In this document: positions 16,396 through 23,193 of the stretch, one piece after another
How positions within the stretch are numbered: the stretch's first letter is position 1
How the letters are laid out: each line of letters begins with the position of its first letter
Origin: a virus
Strand: one strand, 5' to 3'
DNA length: 25,676 bases
Virus record (IMG/VR): IMGVR_UViG_3300022591_000779
Coordinates: 1-25,676 of that record
Notes under the pieces: model-generated
Database searches by the model: none
What the model saw: only the letters and a program-made list of their open reading frames with translations
What the model was told of the DNA's origin: nothing
Position numbers and translations under genes: made by a program

Positions 16396-17460
16396 TCACG
16401 GGCTGTTCGAGGAGTTCTCGAGCGCCAGGTGGATGCGGTAGTTGTCGCCGGTGGCGGGGATGGTCGGCGCGGCGCCGGCCAGGAACGCCATCACCCAGCC
16501 CGGCGGCATCACGCTGTACACGTCCACGGTGTTGGCCGCGCTCGTGACGATCAGCTCGGCCGTCTGCGAGTGGCTGCAAATCTGCCAGCCGGGCTCGGTG
16601 GTGCTGAAGCCGACGCAGGCGCCCGCATTGTACGCCGTGATCGGCAGGTTGTTGAGCGCGACGCAGCCGCCGTTTGTGGTGCCGTCCGCGACCGAGCCGG
16701 CCGCGGCCTGGTTGATCAGGTTGGCGAACGCCGTCGCGCTGTCCGCGTTGATCGTGCCGCCCGTGCCGACCACCCACTGGCTGTCCACCGGGCTCCCAGC
16801 GTTGGTGAGCGCGGTCAGGGTCAGGTAGGCGTACTTCACCGTGTACGTGCATGGCGTGGTGGCCTCGGCGACCCCGTTCGCGTTGGTGTACGCGATGGCC
16901 CCAGTCGACGCCGTGACCCCGGTGATCGGGAACGTCCCATTGTTGGCGGCATTCGTGGCCCCGGTGATCACGATGTTCTGTCCGACACAGCCCGCCTGCG
17001 CGAGCCTGGTCGTCCCCGAGGTCAGCGTCATGGACGGAGCGGTACCGCTGATGGCGTCGCTTGAACTGCACGTCCCGGAGGCGCTGAACCCAGCGGGCCG
17101 GATCAGCCGGATGTAGTGCGTGTTGGCCGGCGAGGTCATCAGGATCGCCGCGACCCCGCCGCCCGCCGCATGCGCCGGGAGCCAGAAGTTGTCGCACGCC
17201 GGCGCCTGCTTGATCTTGGTCAAGTAGCCGTCGATCGTTCGCACGTACTGATCCTCGAGCCCGAGCACGTAGACCTCGCCGCCCGCTGCCGCCGCGGCGC
17301 TGTCCTTGACGTGCGTGAAGCTCAGGATCCCCTGGTTGTGCGAGGCGTCCTTGACCAGCGCGACCGCCGCGCCGTTCGTCGTGATCGCCACCTCGGCCTG
17401 AAGATCCCACGGCATGCTCGCAAGCGAAAAACGCCTGCTGTTAGCAAAACGCTGACTCAC
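16396..17460 (-). CDS. Cys-rich virion protein following the capsid gene
   Basis: A 354-residue protein starting at GTG 17460, with GGAAGG placed to serve it; an internal ATG at 17415 (MPWDLQAEV) is a weaker alternative. Residues 15-110 look globular (LQAEVAITTNGAAVALVKDA, then a KQAPACDNFWLPAHAAGGG segment). From about 125 the chain is beta-rich and Gly/Thr/Asn/Ala-rich with seven cysteines (for example GTCSSS, AGCVGQ, NGGCVAL, GACVGF). Around 165-185 is an Ig-like signature (NIVITGATNAANNGTFPITG) and at about 240-258 a helix seen in phage beta modules (INADSATAFANLINQAA). There is no signal peptide. As the first gene after the major capsid protein it may be a head-decoration, head-fibre or minor capsid protein. 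I do not recognise the family with certainty. Confidence 0.65.
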   Translation of the reverse strand: MSQRFANSRRFSLASMPWDLQAEVAITTNGAAVALVKDASHNQGILSFTHVKDSAAAAAGGEVYVLGLEDQYVRTIDGYLTKIKQAPACDNFWLPAHAAGGGVAAILMTSPANTHYIRLIRPAGFSASGTCSSSDAISGTAPSMTLTSGTTRLAQAGCVGQNIVITGATNAANNGTFPITGVTASTGAIAYTNANGVAEATTPCTYTVKYAYLTLTALTNAGSPVDSQWVVGTGGTINADSATAFANLINQAAAGSVADGTTNGGCVALNNLPITAYNAGACVGFSTTEPGWQICSHSQTAELIVTSAANTVDVYSVMPPGWVMAFLAGAAPTIPATGDNYRIHLALENSSNSP

Positions 17461-17571
17461 GGTACACCTTCCTTTTCAGTCTGCGAATCGGATCTATATA
17501 TGTGCCTATCGCAGGTTCATGAGAGCGAAATTGCCCTCAGGTCTTGCCGTGCAGACGGAGATGCTCTGCGG
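17461..17571 (-). promoter_or_regulatory. Post-capsid gap with two hairpins and an AT-rich box
   Basis: This 111-bp gap separates the capsid stop from the next start. On the transcribed strand it holds a hairpin right after the capsid stop (arms GCAGA / TCTGC plus a CC/GG base) and a second with arms TGAGGGC / GCTCTCA around a 6-nt loop. Closer to the next gene is the only clearly AT-rich patch here (ACATATATAGAT, -10-like), then the GGAAGG ribosome site. Neither hairpin has a T-run, so a classical terminator is not supported. A promoter or mRNA-processing site is possible but unproven. Confidence 0.3.
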
Positions 17572-18819
17572 TCAATACGCGAGACTCGCGCAGCCGAAGT
17601 GGACCGGCGCGTCCACGCCGATCTGGGCAAAGCAAGTGAGTCTCAACTCCACTTGGCTCGCGGTGGGCACGCGCAGGAAGGGCACGCCGTCGGCGTCGAA
17701 GACGCTCGGGGCGTCGCCGATGGAGTACAGCTTGATGTGCCCGCTGTGGATGGCGAACGCGGTGGCCGCGGGGCAGGTCCAGTCGGCGACGATCTTGATG
17801 GTGCCGCCGACGTGGCGGAAGACGATCGCCTCGCAGGAGAAGTCGAGGACGCCCGACTTGACCTCCTGGAAGTTGACGACGGCCTTCTGGGACATCTCGT
17901 TGATGAGCCCCTGGTACGAGAGCGGGTTCATGTAGACGTAGTCCGGGTGGCCGCCCACGAAGCTGATGCGGGTGAGCCAGTTGGACAGCGCCTCGGAGAT
18001 GAGCCGCTTGGACCCGTCGTAGTACGTGCCCGCGATGCGCTCGAGCATGTAGTTCGTGCGGACGATGCCCATGAACGGGGTCGCGCCGGGCGCGTTGGTC
18101 AGCCAGTCGAGCAGGCCGTACTGGAAGAGGCCGACGCCGCCCGAGACGCAGAGCTGATCGTTGACCACCCAGAGGTTGGGCGAGGCCGGGGCGCCGCCGT
18201 AGGTCGCGCCCACGGAGATGGTGCCGGCCGAGACGGAGGCGGCGACCACGAAGCCCTTGGCGGCGCGCGCATTGACGCCGTCGGGCGATGCCTGGAGCAC
18301 CTCGCCGATCTCGAAGTTCACCACGTCGGAGGCGTTGGTCAGGGTGAACACGCCGGTCGAGCCGATGCTCTGGATCGTGCCCTTGGTGCCGGTGCTGTGG
18401 CGCCAGAGCGAGAGGGCCAGCGTCTTGACCGCGCCCTCGATGGCGGTGTCGGTCGCGAACTGCACGGCCTGGATGAAGCCCTGGCGATCGTTCTTCGCGC
18501 CCTGCATCGTCTTCACGTCGATGTACGCGCTGCCGAAGATGTCGCTCGTGGTCAACATGAACTCGCCGGGGATGCCCGGAGCCGAGTTGCCCTGCGCCTC
18601 GCTGAACGTCGGCGACGCGCCGACCGCGGGGCTCGCGACGAAAGGCAGCGGGTAGGGCCGCATACCGAGGTCGGTCTTGCGGTCCAGCATCGCAAGGAAG
18701 GGGTATTCCTTCTCGAACAGCTCCTGCGGCTTCTGGCCGTCGTAGAGCTCCTTGAGAACGGTGTAGAGGGTGCCGGTGTTGGCGGTGGTGCCGGTGCCGG
18801 AGAGAGTGACGGCGGTCAT
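17572..18819 (-). CDS. Major capsid protein
   Basis: A 415-residue protein starting at ATG 18819, with GGAG as a moderate Shine-Dalgarno. Order (after portal and scaffold), size and sequence style all fit a HK97-fold major head protein. The N-terminal arm contains LYTVLKELYDGQKPQELFEK and EYPFLAMLDRKTDLG. The FVASPAVGASPTFSEAQGN stretch and the region about 85-110 (a DIFGSAYIDVKTMQGAKNDR segment) fit the E-loop and spine-helix area. An inserted beta part lies at about 145-225. A helical and strand-rich C-terminal half follows (TPFMGIVRTNYMLERIAGTY, HPDYVYMNPLSYQGLINEM, VPTASQVELRLTCFAQIG). It is preceded by a structured 166-bp gap and followed by a 111-bp gap, unlike the tight spacing elsewhere, suggesting separate control of the most abundant virion protein. 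No catalytic residues are expected. Assigned by context plus general fold features. Confidence 0.85.
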   Translation of the reverse strand: MTAVTLSGTGTTANTGTLYTVLKELYDGQKPQELFEKEYPFLAMLDRKTDLGMRPYPLPFVASPAVGASPTFSEAQGNSAPGIPGEFMLTTSDIFGSAYIDVKTMQGAKNDRQGFIQAVQFATDTAIEGAVKTLALSLWRHSTGTKGTIQSIGSTGVFTLTNASDVVNFEIGEVLQASPDGVNARAAKGFVVAASVSAGTISVGATYGGAPASPNLWVVNDQLCVSGGVGLFQYGLLDWLTNAPGATPFMGIVRTNYMLERIAGTYYDGSKRLISEALSNWLTRISFVGGHPDYVYMNPLSYQGLINEMSQKAVVNFQEVKSGVLDFSCEAIVFRHVGGTIKIVADWTCPAATAFAIHSGHIKLYSIGDAPSVFDADGVPFLRVPTASQVELRLTCFAQIGVDAPVHFGCASLAY

Positions 18820-18830
18820 GTGGGGAGGCT

Positions 18831-18928
18831 CCGTTGCTGATGCTACGCGGCTCGACTGCGCGCCGATGGCGGCAGGAGCGCTGGGTTGGAAAACGTCAAC
18901 CAGCAGGGGATCGCGTAATCAGCAACGG
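18831..18928 (-). promoter_or_regulatory. Predicted three-way-junction RNA structure before the capsid gene
   Basis: On the transcribed (minus) strand the gap between scaffold and capsid genes can fold into three helices. The closing helix pairs 18831-18849 with 18912-18928: 17 base pairs with a 2-nt bulge (CCGTTGCTGAT and TACGCG on one arm, exact complements on the other). Inside are two hairpins: 18856-18875 (CTGC and CGCC paired with GGCG and GCAG, one bulge, 3-nt loop) and 18880-18904 (GCTG and GTTG arms with one bulge, 8-nt loop). The arm nearest the capsid start ends in CAACGG next to the AG of the only Shine-Dalgarno-like GGAG, so folding could affect capsid translation. I read this directly from the sequence; no known RNA family was recognised. 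Confidence 0.5.
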
Positions 18929-18985
18929 CTTGGTTCTACGATGCTGCGTCAATCGTGCAACGGTCCGGCAGGTAATGTCAAGCGA

Positions 18986-19873
18986 TCAGGCATCCTTGCG
19001 CTCGAACGCGGCCAAGGCCCGCTTCTGGGCCGCCTCGCGGTCATAGGGCTTCTTCGGCTGGTGGCTGCCGGCGGCGGGCGCGGCGGCCGTCGAGATGGTC
19101 TTCGGTCCCTTGGCGGCAGCGGCAGGCGCAGGTTCCGGGGCGGGGGCAGCAGCCATCAGCTTCTTGCCGAACGGGCTGGACTTCGCCCTCGGCTCGAGCT
19201 TCTTCTCGAGGTACTGCGCCGCCTGCTCCCAGGTACACGGCTCGCCCGTCTCTTGGAAATACTCGGCGATGATCATGGGCACGCGCGACGCATCGCCCTC
19301 GAAGTGGTTCACGAGCGGATACTTGTCGGCCGCCGCCGCAACCTGCGCCACGGTGTCGGCCGCGAACCGCTCCCACGTCGCCTTGGCCACCTTGCGATCC
19401 TGCTCGGCCGCGAAGGCGGCCATCTTCTCGTCGAGGATCTTCGTTACCTCTGCGACAGGATCGGGCTTCACGTCCTTGCCGAGACGAGCGGCCGTGAGTT
19501 CATCGTAGGTCAGACCACCCGCGGCGAGGTAGGCGTCCGCATCGGTCTTCGCCTTCGCTCGGATCTGCTCGAACTTCTGCGCCTCGGCCAGTTTCACGTC
19601 GGCCTCGGCCTTGAGTCGTTCGACCTCCTGGCGCTGCCGGTGCAACTTCTTCTGCTCGCGCACCGCGGCAGCGAACGGATCGGAGGCCGGTGGCTTTGGC
19701 GCTTCGGCCGGCACACCCTGCTCGGTTCCGGGCTTGGCTGCCTCTTCTCCGGGCTTGGCTGCGTCTCCGGTCGGCTTCTTCGCCTCTCCCTGCTTCGCTT
19801 GCGCTGCTTCGGCTGGCGCTGCGGCTGCGGTCGGCTTCGCGGGTTCGGCGGCTGCTGGGGCTGCGACTGCCAT
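18986..19873 (-). CDS. Capsid scaffolding protein
   Basis: A 295-residue protein starting at ATG 19873; the Shine-Dalgarno AGGAGGG overlaps the portal TAG. Residues 1-65 are a disordered Ala/Pro/Lys/Glu-rich stretch. Residues 70-115 form a charged coiled coil (REQKKLHRQRQEVERLKAEA, DVKLAEAQKFEQIRAKAK). Then comes DELTAARLGKDVKPDPVAEV and a helical segment (KILDEKMAAFAAEQDRKVAK). The region about 190-235 is more globular (YPLVNHFEGDASRVPMIIAE, ETGEPCTWEQAAQYLEKKLE). The C-terminal tail is Ala/Pro-rich, then basic (KKPYDREAAQKRALAAFERK), as expected for the capsid-binding end of a scaffold. Position between portal and capsid and the helical, low-complexity make-up match podovirus scaffolds such as T7 gp9. 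Scaffold sequences diverge fast, so this rests on order and composition. Confidence 0.8.
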   Translation of the reverse strand: MAVAAPAAAEPAKPTAAAAPAEAAQAKQGEAKKPTGDAAKPGEEAAKPGTEQGVPAEAPKPPASDPFAAAVREQKKLHRQRQEVERLKAEADVKLAEAQKFEQIRAKAKTDADAYLAAGGLTYDELTAARLGKDVKPDPVAEVTKILDEKMAAFAAEQDRKVAKATWERFAADTVAQVAAAADKYPLVNHFEGDASRVPMIIAEYFQETGEPCTWEQAAQYLEKKLEPRAKSSPFGKKLMAAAPAPEPAPAAAAKGPKTISTAAAPAAGSHQPKKPYDREAAQKRALAAFERKDA

Positions 19874-19885
19874 GGTGGTGCCCTC

Positions 19886-21757
19886 CTACGCGGGTTGAGG
19901 GGTTGCGGTCGGCATCGGGAGCAGCGAAGACGTGGGCGGCTTCACGGGCACACCGAGCGGGGCAGCGGCACCGGGCGCTCCCGCCCCGGGGGCCATCGGC
20001 GGCGGCGCGGCGAGCGCGCCTTGCAGCGCCACCGCCTCGTCCATCGCCTGCCGCAGCAGCTTGATCTTCTCCTCCTCGAGCTCGCCCGCCTTCGCGCTCT
20101 GAATCTCCTTGTTCAGCATCGAGATCCACAGCGGCAAGTTGTCCTCTTTCGCGGGCGGGACATACTCACCCTCCTCGGTCATCCGCTCGATGCAGCACTC
20201 GATCCACGTCTCGTCAGCGCCGTCGCGCCGCTGGAGTGCTTCGAGGTCCGGCCGGTTGAGCATCTGTTTGCCAGTCTTCTGGTCGCACCATCCGCCCTCA
20301 ACCAGCTCGTTGACCTCTGCCAGTTGTCCTTCGGGTTCGATTGGCAGGCTGGAGCTTGGCCACGCCTGCAACTCGAACATATCCGCGGCGAAGTCGAGAT
20401 CCTTCCACTTCACGATCTGCAACCGCTTGCCGCCGATCGTGCGGACCTCGTAGTCGGTGATCTCCTTCGACTCGACCGCATGCTTGATCAACTCGATTGC
20501 CATCCGGTTGATCTCGAGGTGGAAGTCGGAGTACGCCTCGCTCAGAGTCGCGAACCGATCGTCGTTCACCTGGAGCACGGTACGAATCGCCGCCCCGCTC
20601 GCATTCGGCCCGAGGTCATTGCGCCCGCTACTCTGCATCTCGGTGATCCCCGCTTGCGCGTAGATCAACTGGAGCAACCGATCCCGCTCGGTGTAGAGCT
20701 CAGGCGCCACCGCGGGCGGCGTCATCCACGACGGCGGCGTGTGCCGGAACGGGAGGATCGGCCCGAGTTGCCCGTCCATTGCATCGGGCGCAATGGTCGA
20801 ATCCTCCTCAATGCACATCTTGAACGTTCCGCACACGCGCTGCGCGTTCGCGATCTGGATCAATACGTAGTTGAGCTGCGTCTGTAGCGACTCGAGGTTC
20901 TCCACGAGCCCGCGGCCGAAGAAACCGAGTTGCGGCTCGGAGTAGTTCAACCGCGCAAACGGGAACCACTCGAACGGCCACTTCTCGTCAACCAGCGTCG
21001 TGTCCTCTATCGTGATGACGTGGCGCCCGGGGTTCTTCGGCCCATCGGCCAGCCGGTACGAGTCCACTACCAGAATCAACTCGGCGATACTCGGCTGCGC
21101 GGTGCTCTTCCCGTCCGCCGACACGATGCCGGTCTTGAGGATGTCGTCCTTGTGGTCCGGCCAGATTGCGGCGGCAGTGCCGCGGTCAAGCGGCTGGGTG
21201 TAGTGCAGCGATCGGGGCGTACCCCAGAGCGACTCTTGTTTGTCAACCCAGAGGTTCGACTCCATCACGCGCTCGACGCGAATGCGCCAGTCCTGCATGA
21301 ACACGTGCGCGACGCCGGTGCCGGTGATAGCCGAGTCCCTCGCGCACAGTCGCCCCTTCCGCTGCACCTTCTGCTCAAGCATCAGGCCGTCGCTGAACTT
21401 GGTGAGTTGGTCGGCCACGCGGTTGAGGTGGTACGAGTTCGATCCCTTCGGCAGCCACCATGCGCGAGGCTTCACGCGGGACGCGATGCGCGCCTGGATG
21501 GTGTCCACGCACGAGCCAGTGGCGTTCACTCGCAACTGGCTCGGATCGTTCTTGGCCGTCGAGGTGTCGAGCGGAGAGAACGTGATCCCGAACGGCGTGA
21601 CCGTGGCAACGCTGCCGTAGAGCCGCATGAACCAGCAGGCGTTGCGAACCCGCTGCTCTTGGAAATGCGCGATGAGCGAAAGGCTCTGATTCACCCCCCG
21701 CGCGACCGCATGCGGATTGCCCTCTTCCCACCAGCGCGCATTGCCTTTGATGCTCAC
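19886..21757 (-). CDS. Portal (head-tail connector) protein
   Basis: A 623-residue protein starting at GTG 21757, with GAGGTGG upstream. It shows the podovirus portal pattern. An N-terminal helical part (NQSLSLIAHFQEQRVRNACW) leads into VNATGSCVDTIQARIASRVK. Residues 259-310 carry the core WPFEWFPFARLNYSEPQLGF, then FGRGLVENLESLQTQLNYVL and IANAQR. The stem and tunnel-loop area follows (ERDRLLQLIYAQAGITEMQS, SGRNDLGPNASGAAIRTVLQ). The crown region (FELQAWPSSSLPIEPEGQLA, DQKTGKQMLNRPDLEAL) ends in helices and a Pro/Ala-rich tail of about 40 residues. The portal forms the dodecameric DNA channel at one capsid vertex and docks the terminase. Its place upstream of scaffold and capsid is canonical. 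The gene is intact and of normal length. Confidence 0.9.
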   Translation of the reverse strand: MSIKGNARWWEEGNPHAVARGVNQSLSLIAHFQEQRVRNACWFMRLYGSVATVTPFGITFSPLDTSTAKNDPSQLRVNATGSCVDTIQARIASRVKPRAWWLPKGSNSYHLNRVADQLTKFSDGLMLEQKVQRKGRLCARDSAITGTGVAHVFMQDWRIRVERVMESNLWVDKQESLWGTPRSLHYTQPLDRGTAAAIWPDHKDDILKTGIVSADGKSTAQPSIAELILVVDSYRLADGPKNPGRHVITIEDTTLVDEKWPFEWFPFARLNYSEPQLGFFGRGLVENLESLQTQLNYVLIQIANAQRVCGTFKMCIEEDSTIAPDAMDGQLGPILPFRHTPPSWMTPPAVAPELYTERDRLLQLIYAQAGITEMQSSGRNDLGPNASGAAIRTVLQVNDDRFATLSEAYSDFHLEINRMAIELIKHAVESKEITDYEVRTIGGKRLQIVKWKDLDFAADMFELQAWPSSSLPIEPEGQLAEVNELVEGGWCDQKTGKQMLNRPDLEALQRRDGADETWIECCIERMTEEGEYVPPAKEDNLPLWISMLNKEIQSAKAGELEEEKIKLLRQAMDEAVALQGALAAPPPMAPGAGAPGAAAPLGVPVKPPTSSLLPMPTATPQPA

Positions 21758-21769
21758 GGGCCACCTCGG

Positions 21770-22027
21770 CTACTTCTTCGGAATCGGCTCCTCGCGGGCC
21801 GGCGAGCTGTGCATTGTGACTTGCTCGTGCGTCAGTTGGTCGAGCGGGATCACGCCGAGCCGGCGAAGCATCTCGGGCGGCACGGCAACCGTGGTGCGGC
21901 GCTCGGGCGCGGGGGTTGGCTCGGGCGTGGCGTGCAGTTCGATCTCCACATCGCCGTCGTGAAACGACTTGGCGCCGTACTCCCGGAGCAACCTCAGGCG
22001 CGCTTCGAGCTCCTGGATCGTCAACAC
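21770..22027 (-). CDS. Small packaging-region protein, 85 aa, unknown function
   Basis: An 85-residue protein from GTG 22027, which overlaps the upstream stop by 7 nt and has GGAG eight nucleotides before it. The next codon, TTG at 22024, overlaps that stop as TTGA and is an alternative start. The N-terminus is a helix with LTIQELEARLRLLREYG. Then comes AKSFHDGDVEIELHAT, which resembles the short LRxxGVxSYxDGDxxxxL proteins that often sit just before portal genes in podovirus-like genomes. A Pro-rich linker (PEPTPAPERR) and a second short helix (VPPEMLRRLGVIPLDQL) follow. No function is established for such proteins; tight linkage to the portal suggests a portal- or packaging-associated role. 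Confidence 0.7.
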   Translation of the reverse strand: MLTIQELEARLRLLREYGAKSFHDGDVEIELHATPEPTPAPERRTTVAVPPEMLRRLGVIPLDQLTHEQVTMHSSPAREEPIPKK

Positions 22028-22284
22028 AGCTTCGACTCCTCGGGCGGCACGGTCCCGCGCTTCAGCGTGATCGTCACCGACTCCATGCCGTTCTTGGTGG
22101 TCTCCATGCCGCAGCGGAAGGCTTCCTCGACCTCGGCCTTCGTCGCCGTGAATGTGCCACCGAGCCGGATCAGCATCGTGGTCATGGTCAACTGCATCTC
22201 CACGATCTTCAGCTTGAGTGCGTTGAGGCTCTGCGCCTTCTTTGTCTCGTGCCCCGGCTGGTAGATGCGCGGGCCGCCGCTCAC
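22021..22284 (-). CDS. Small packaging-region protein, 87 aa, unknown function
   Basis: An 87-residue protein starting at GTG 22284, overlapping the upstream stop as GTGA. The start is chosen by this overlap; the frame is open further upstream but changes character there. The core has a long amphipathic helix (SLNALKLKIVEMQLTMTTML), then IRLGGTFTATKAEVEEAFR, and ends in a strand-like segment (MESVTITLKRGTVPPEE). The last codons (KLC) overlap the next gene. I do not recognise the family. The gene lies in a chain of five small genes between terminase and portal with overlapping start and stop codons, so it is probably translated by coupling. Confidence 0.65.
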   Translation of the reverse strand: MSGGPRIYQPGHETKKAQSLNALKLKIVEMQLTMTTMLIRLGGTFTATKAEVEEAFRCGMETTKNGMESVTITLKRGTVPPEESKLC

Positions 22285-22541
22285 GGCGCGACCTCGATCG
22301 CGTTGATGAGCGCGTTGAACAGGATGATCCGCCGGTCCCTCAGGATGACATCGACGCCGCGCGGGTGCCACTCGACCGCGAGCCCGGCTTTCTTGTCCGG
22401 GACCACGCAGGACGTGGTGCCCCAGTTGCCGAGGCTGGCCGCCTGGCGCAGCTGCACGCTCACGATCTCGGGGTACGGGTTGCGACCGGACTCAGCTCCG
22501 GGCTTGTTGCCGGTCTGCTGTTTGCCGTCGTTCGTGGCCAT
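22281..22541 (-). CDS. Small packaging-region protein, 86 aa, unknown function
   Basis: An 86-residue protein starting at ATG 22541; the A is shared with the upstream TGA (TGATG), and GGAG lies about nine nucleotides before it. The N-terminal 22 residues are polar and probably disordered (MATNDGKQQTGNKPGAESGR). The rest looks like a small beta-fold (PEIVSVQLRQAASLGNWGTT, VPDKKAGLAVEWHPRGVDVI) with a C-terminal helix (IILFNALINAIEVAP). The family is not recognised. Its stop overlaps the next GTG. Membership of the packaging cluster is the only functional hint. Confidence 0.65.
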   Translation of the reverse strand: MATNDGKQQTGNKPGAESGRNPYPEIVSVQLRQAASLGNWGTTSCVVPDKKAGLAVEWHPRGVDVILRDRRIILFNALINAIEVAP

Positions 22542-22771
22542 CAGAGTTTCTCCTCGCGAATGGCCCGAGCGATCTCGGCCGTGGTCTTCTCGCCCCACCC
22601 CCAATCGCATGCTCTCCTCACTGCGTTGGCGATCTTGCGCCGCTCGGTCAGCGCATTGGACTCCATGAGATGGATTGTTTGTTCGGCCACGGCCAGGAAC
22701 CCGCCGGTCTTTTCGAGTTTGGCCAGCTCATCCGCCAGTGCAGCGCGCATCATGTCCCGCTTCTTGCTCAT
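22541..22771 (-). CDS. Small packaging-region protein, 76 aa, helical, unknown function
   Basis: A 76-residue protein starting at ATG 22771, overlapping the GNAT gene stop as ATGA, with GAGAGAGAG as a purine-rich ribosome site. It is helical and charged: MSKKRDMMRAALADELAKLE, then AVAEQTIHLMESNALTERR, IANAVRRACDWGWGEKTTAE and AIREEKL. The frame is open upstream to 22849, but that stretch is antisense-like and inside the GNAT gene, so the overlap start is preferred. The composition is compatible with a small DNA- or protein-binding helical protein; I do not recognise it. Confidence 0.65.
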   Translation of the reverse strand: MSKKRDMMRAALADELAKLEKTGGFLAVAEQTIHLMESNALTERRKIANAVRRACDWGWGEKTTAEIARAIREEKL

Positions 22772-23193
22772 CGTGTCTCTCTCTCTAGCGAAAACCGCAA
22801 CCGCTTGGTGGTGAGGATCGCACGCGCAACAGGCGTCAGGATAGCGCACCGAATCGGGGGCTTGTCAAGCGCCGCCCGTTGGAGTAGGGCGCGCGCGATG
22901 CCGTGGCGGCGCAGGTCGCGCTTGCAGTAGACCATCTGCACGATGCCCGAGTGCGAGGCCACGAGGTAGCCCAGCACCACGTCGCGCTCGTCCGCTGGGC
23001 AGCACACCAGCACCCGCGTCCCCTCGGCCTCGAGCACCCGCTCGGCCGCCCGATGGTGCCGCGCGAACCACTCGGCGCCTGGCGAAAACCGATCGTGCCG
23101 GCTCGACGCACGCACGGAGAGCAGCCACGTCGAGTAGATGACCTCGACATCGGCCGGCTGCGCGGCGCGAATGGTCAGCGAGGCGTCCGTCAG
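22768..23193 (-). CDS. GNAT-like acetyltransferase-fold protein, probable CTG start
   Basis: A 141-residue protein. The best start is CTG at 23193, which overlaps the terminase stop as CTGA and has GGAGG six nucleotides upstream (23200-23204); no ATG, GTG or TTG is nearby in frame. The only in-frame standard start upstream, at 23304, would add 37 residues encoded inside the terminase gene that read like shadow sequence. The chain begins TDASLTIRAAQPADVEVIY, as GNAT proteins do. It continues with YSTWLLSVRASSRHDRF, the beta4-like VVLGYLVASHSGIVQMVYCK and the acetyl-CoA loop motif RRHGIARALLQ (RxxGxA). It is a short, phage-type GNAT of the kind seen near packaging genes; the substrate is unknown and it may have lost catalysis. 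It overlaps the next gene as ATGA. Confidence 0.75.
   Translation of the reverse strand: MTDASLTIRAAQPADVEVIYSTWLLSVRASSRHDRFSPGAEWFARHHRAAERVLEAEGTRVLVCCPADERDVVLGYLVASHSGIVQMVYCKRDLRRHGIARALLQRAALDKPPIRCAILTPVARAILTTKRLRFSLERETR

Noticed and set aside
16142-17410. A 422-codon minus-strand frame spanning the Cys-rich virion gene and the 79-residue gene
   Set aside because: Only its last 79 codons read like a protein and have their own Shine-Dalgarno; the upstream part is an out-of-frame shadow (Arg/Gly/His-rich) of the 354-residue gene.
17461-17571. Rho-independent terminator after the capsid gene
   Set aside because: Hairpins exist but no run of T follows either of them on the transcribed strand.
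17116-20887. Long plus-strand open frames (574 and 705 codons) opposite capsid, scaffold and portal genes
   Set aside because: They are antisense shadows of strongly supported genes. They are Arg/Gly/Leu-rich and have no domain pattern. Avoidance of TTA, CTA and TCA codons in the real genes explains their length.
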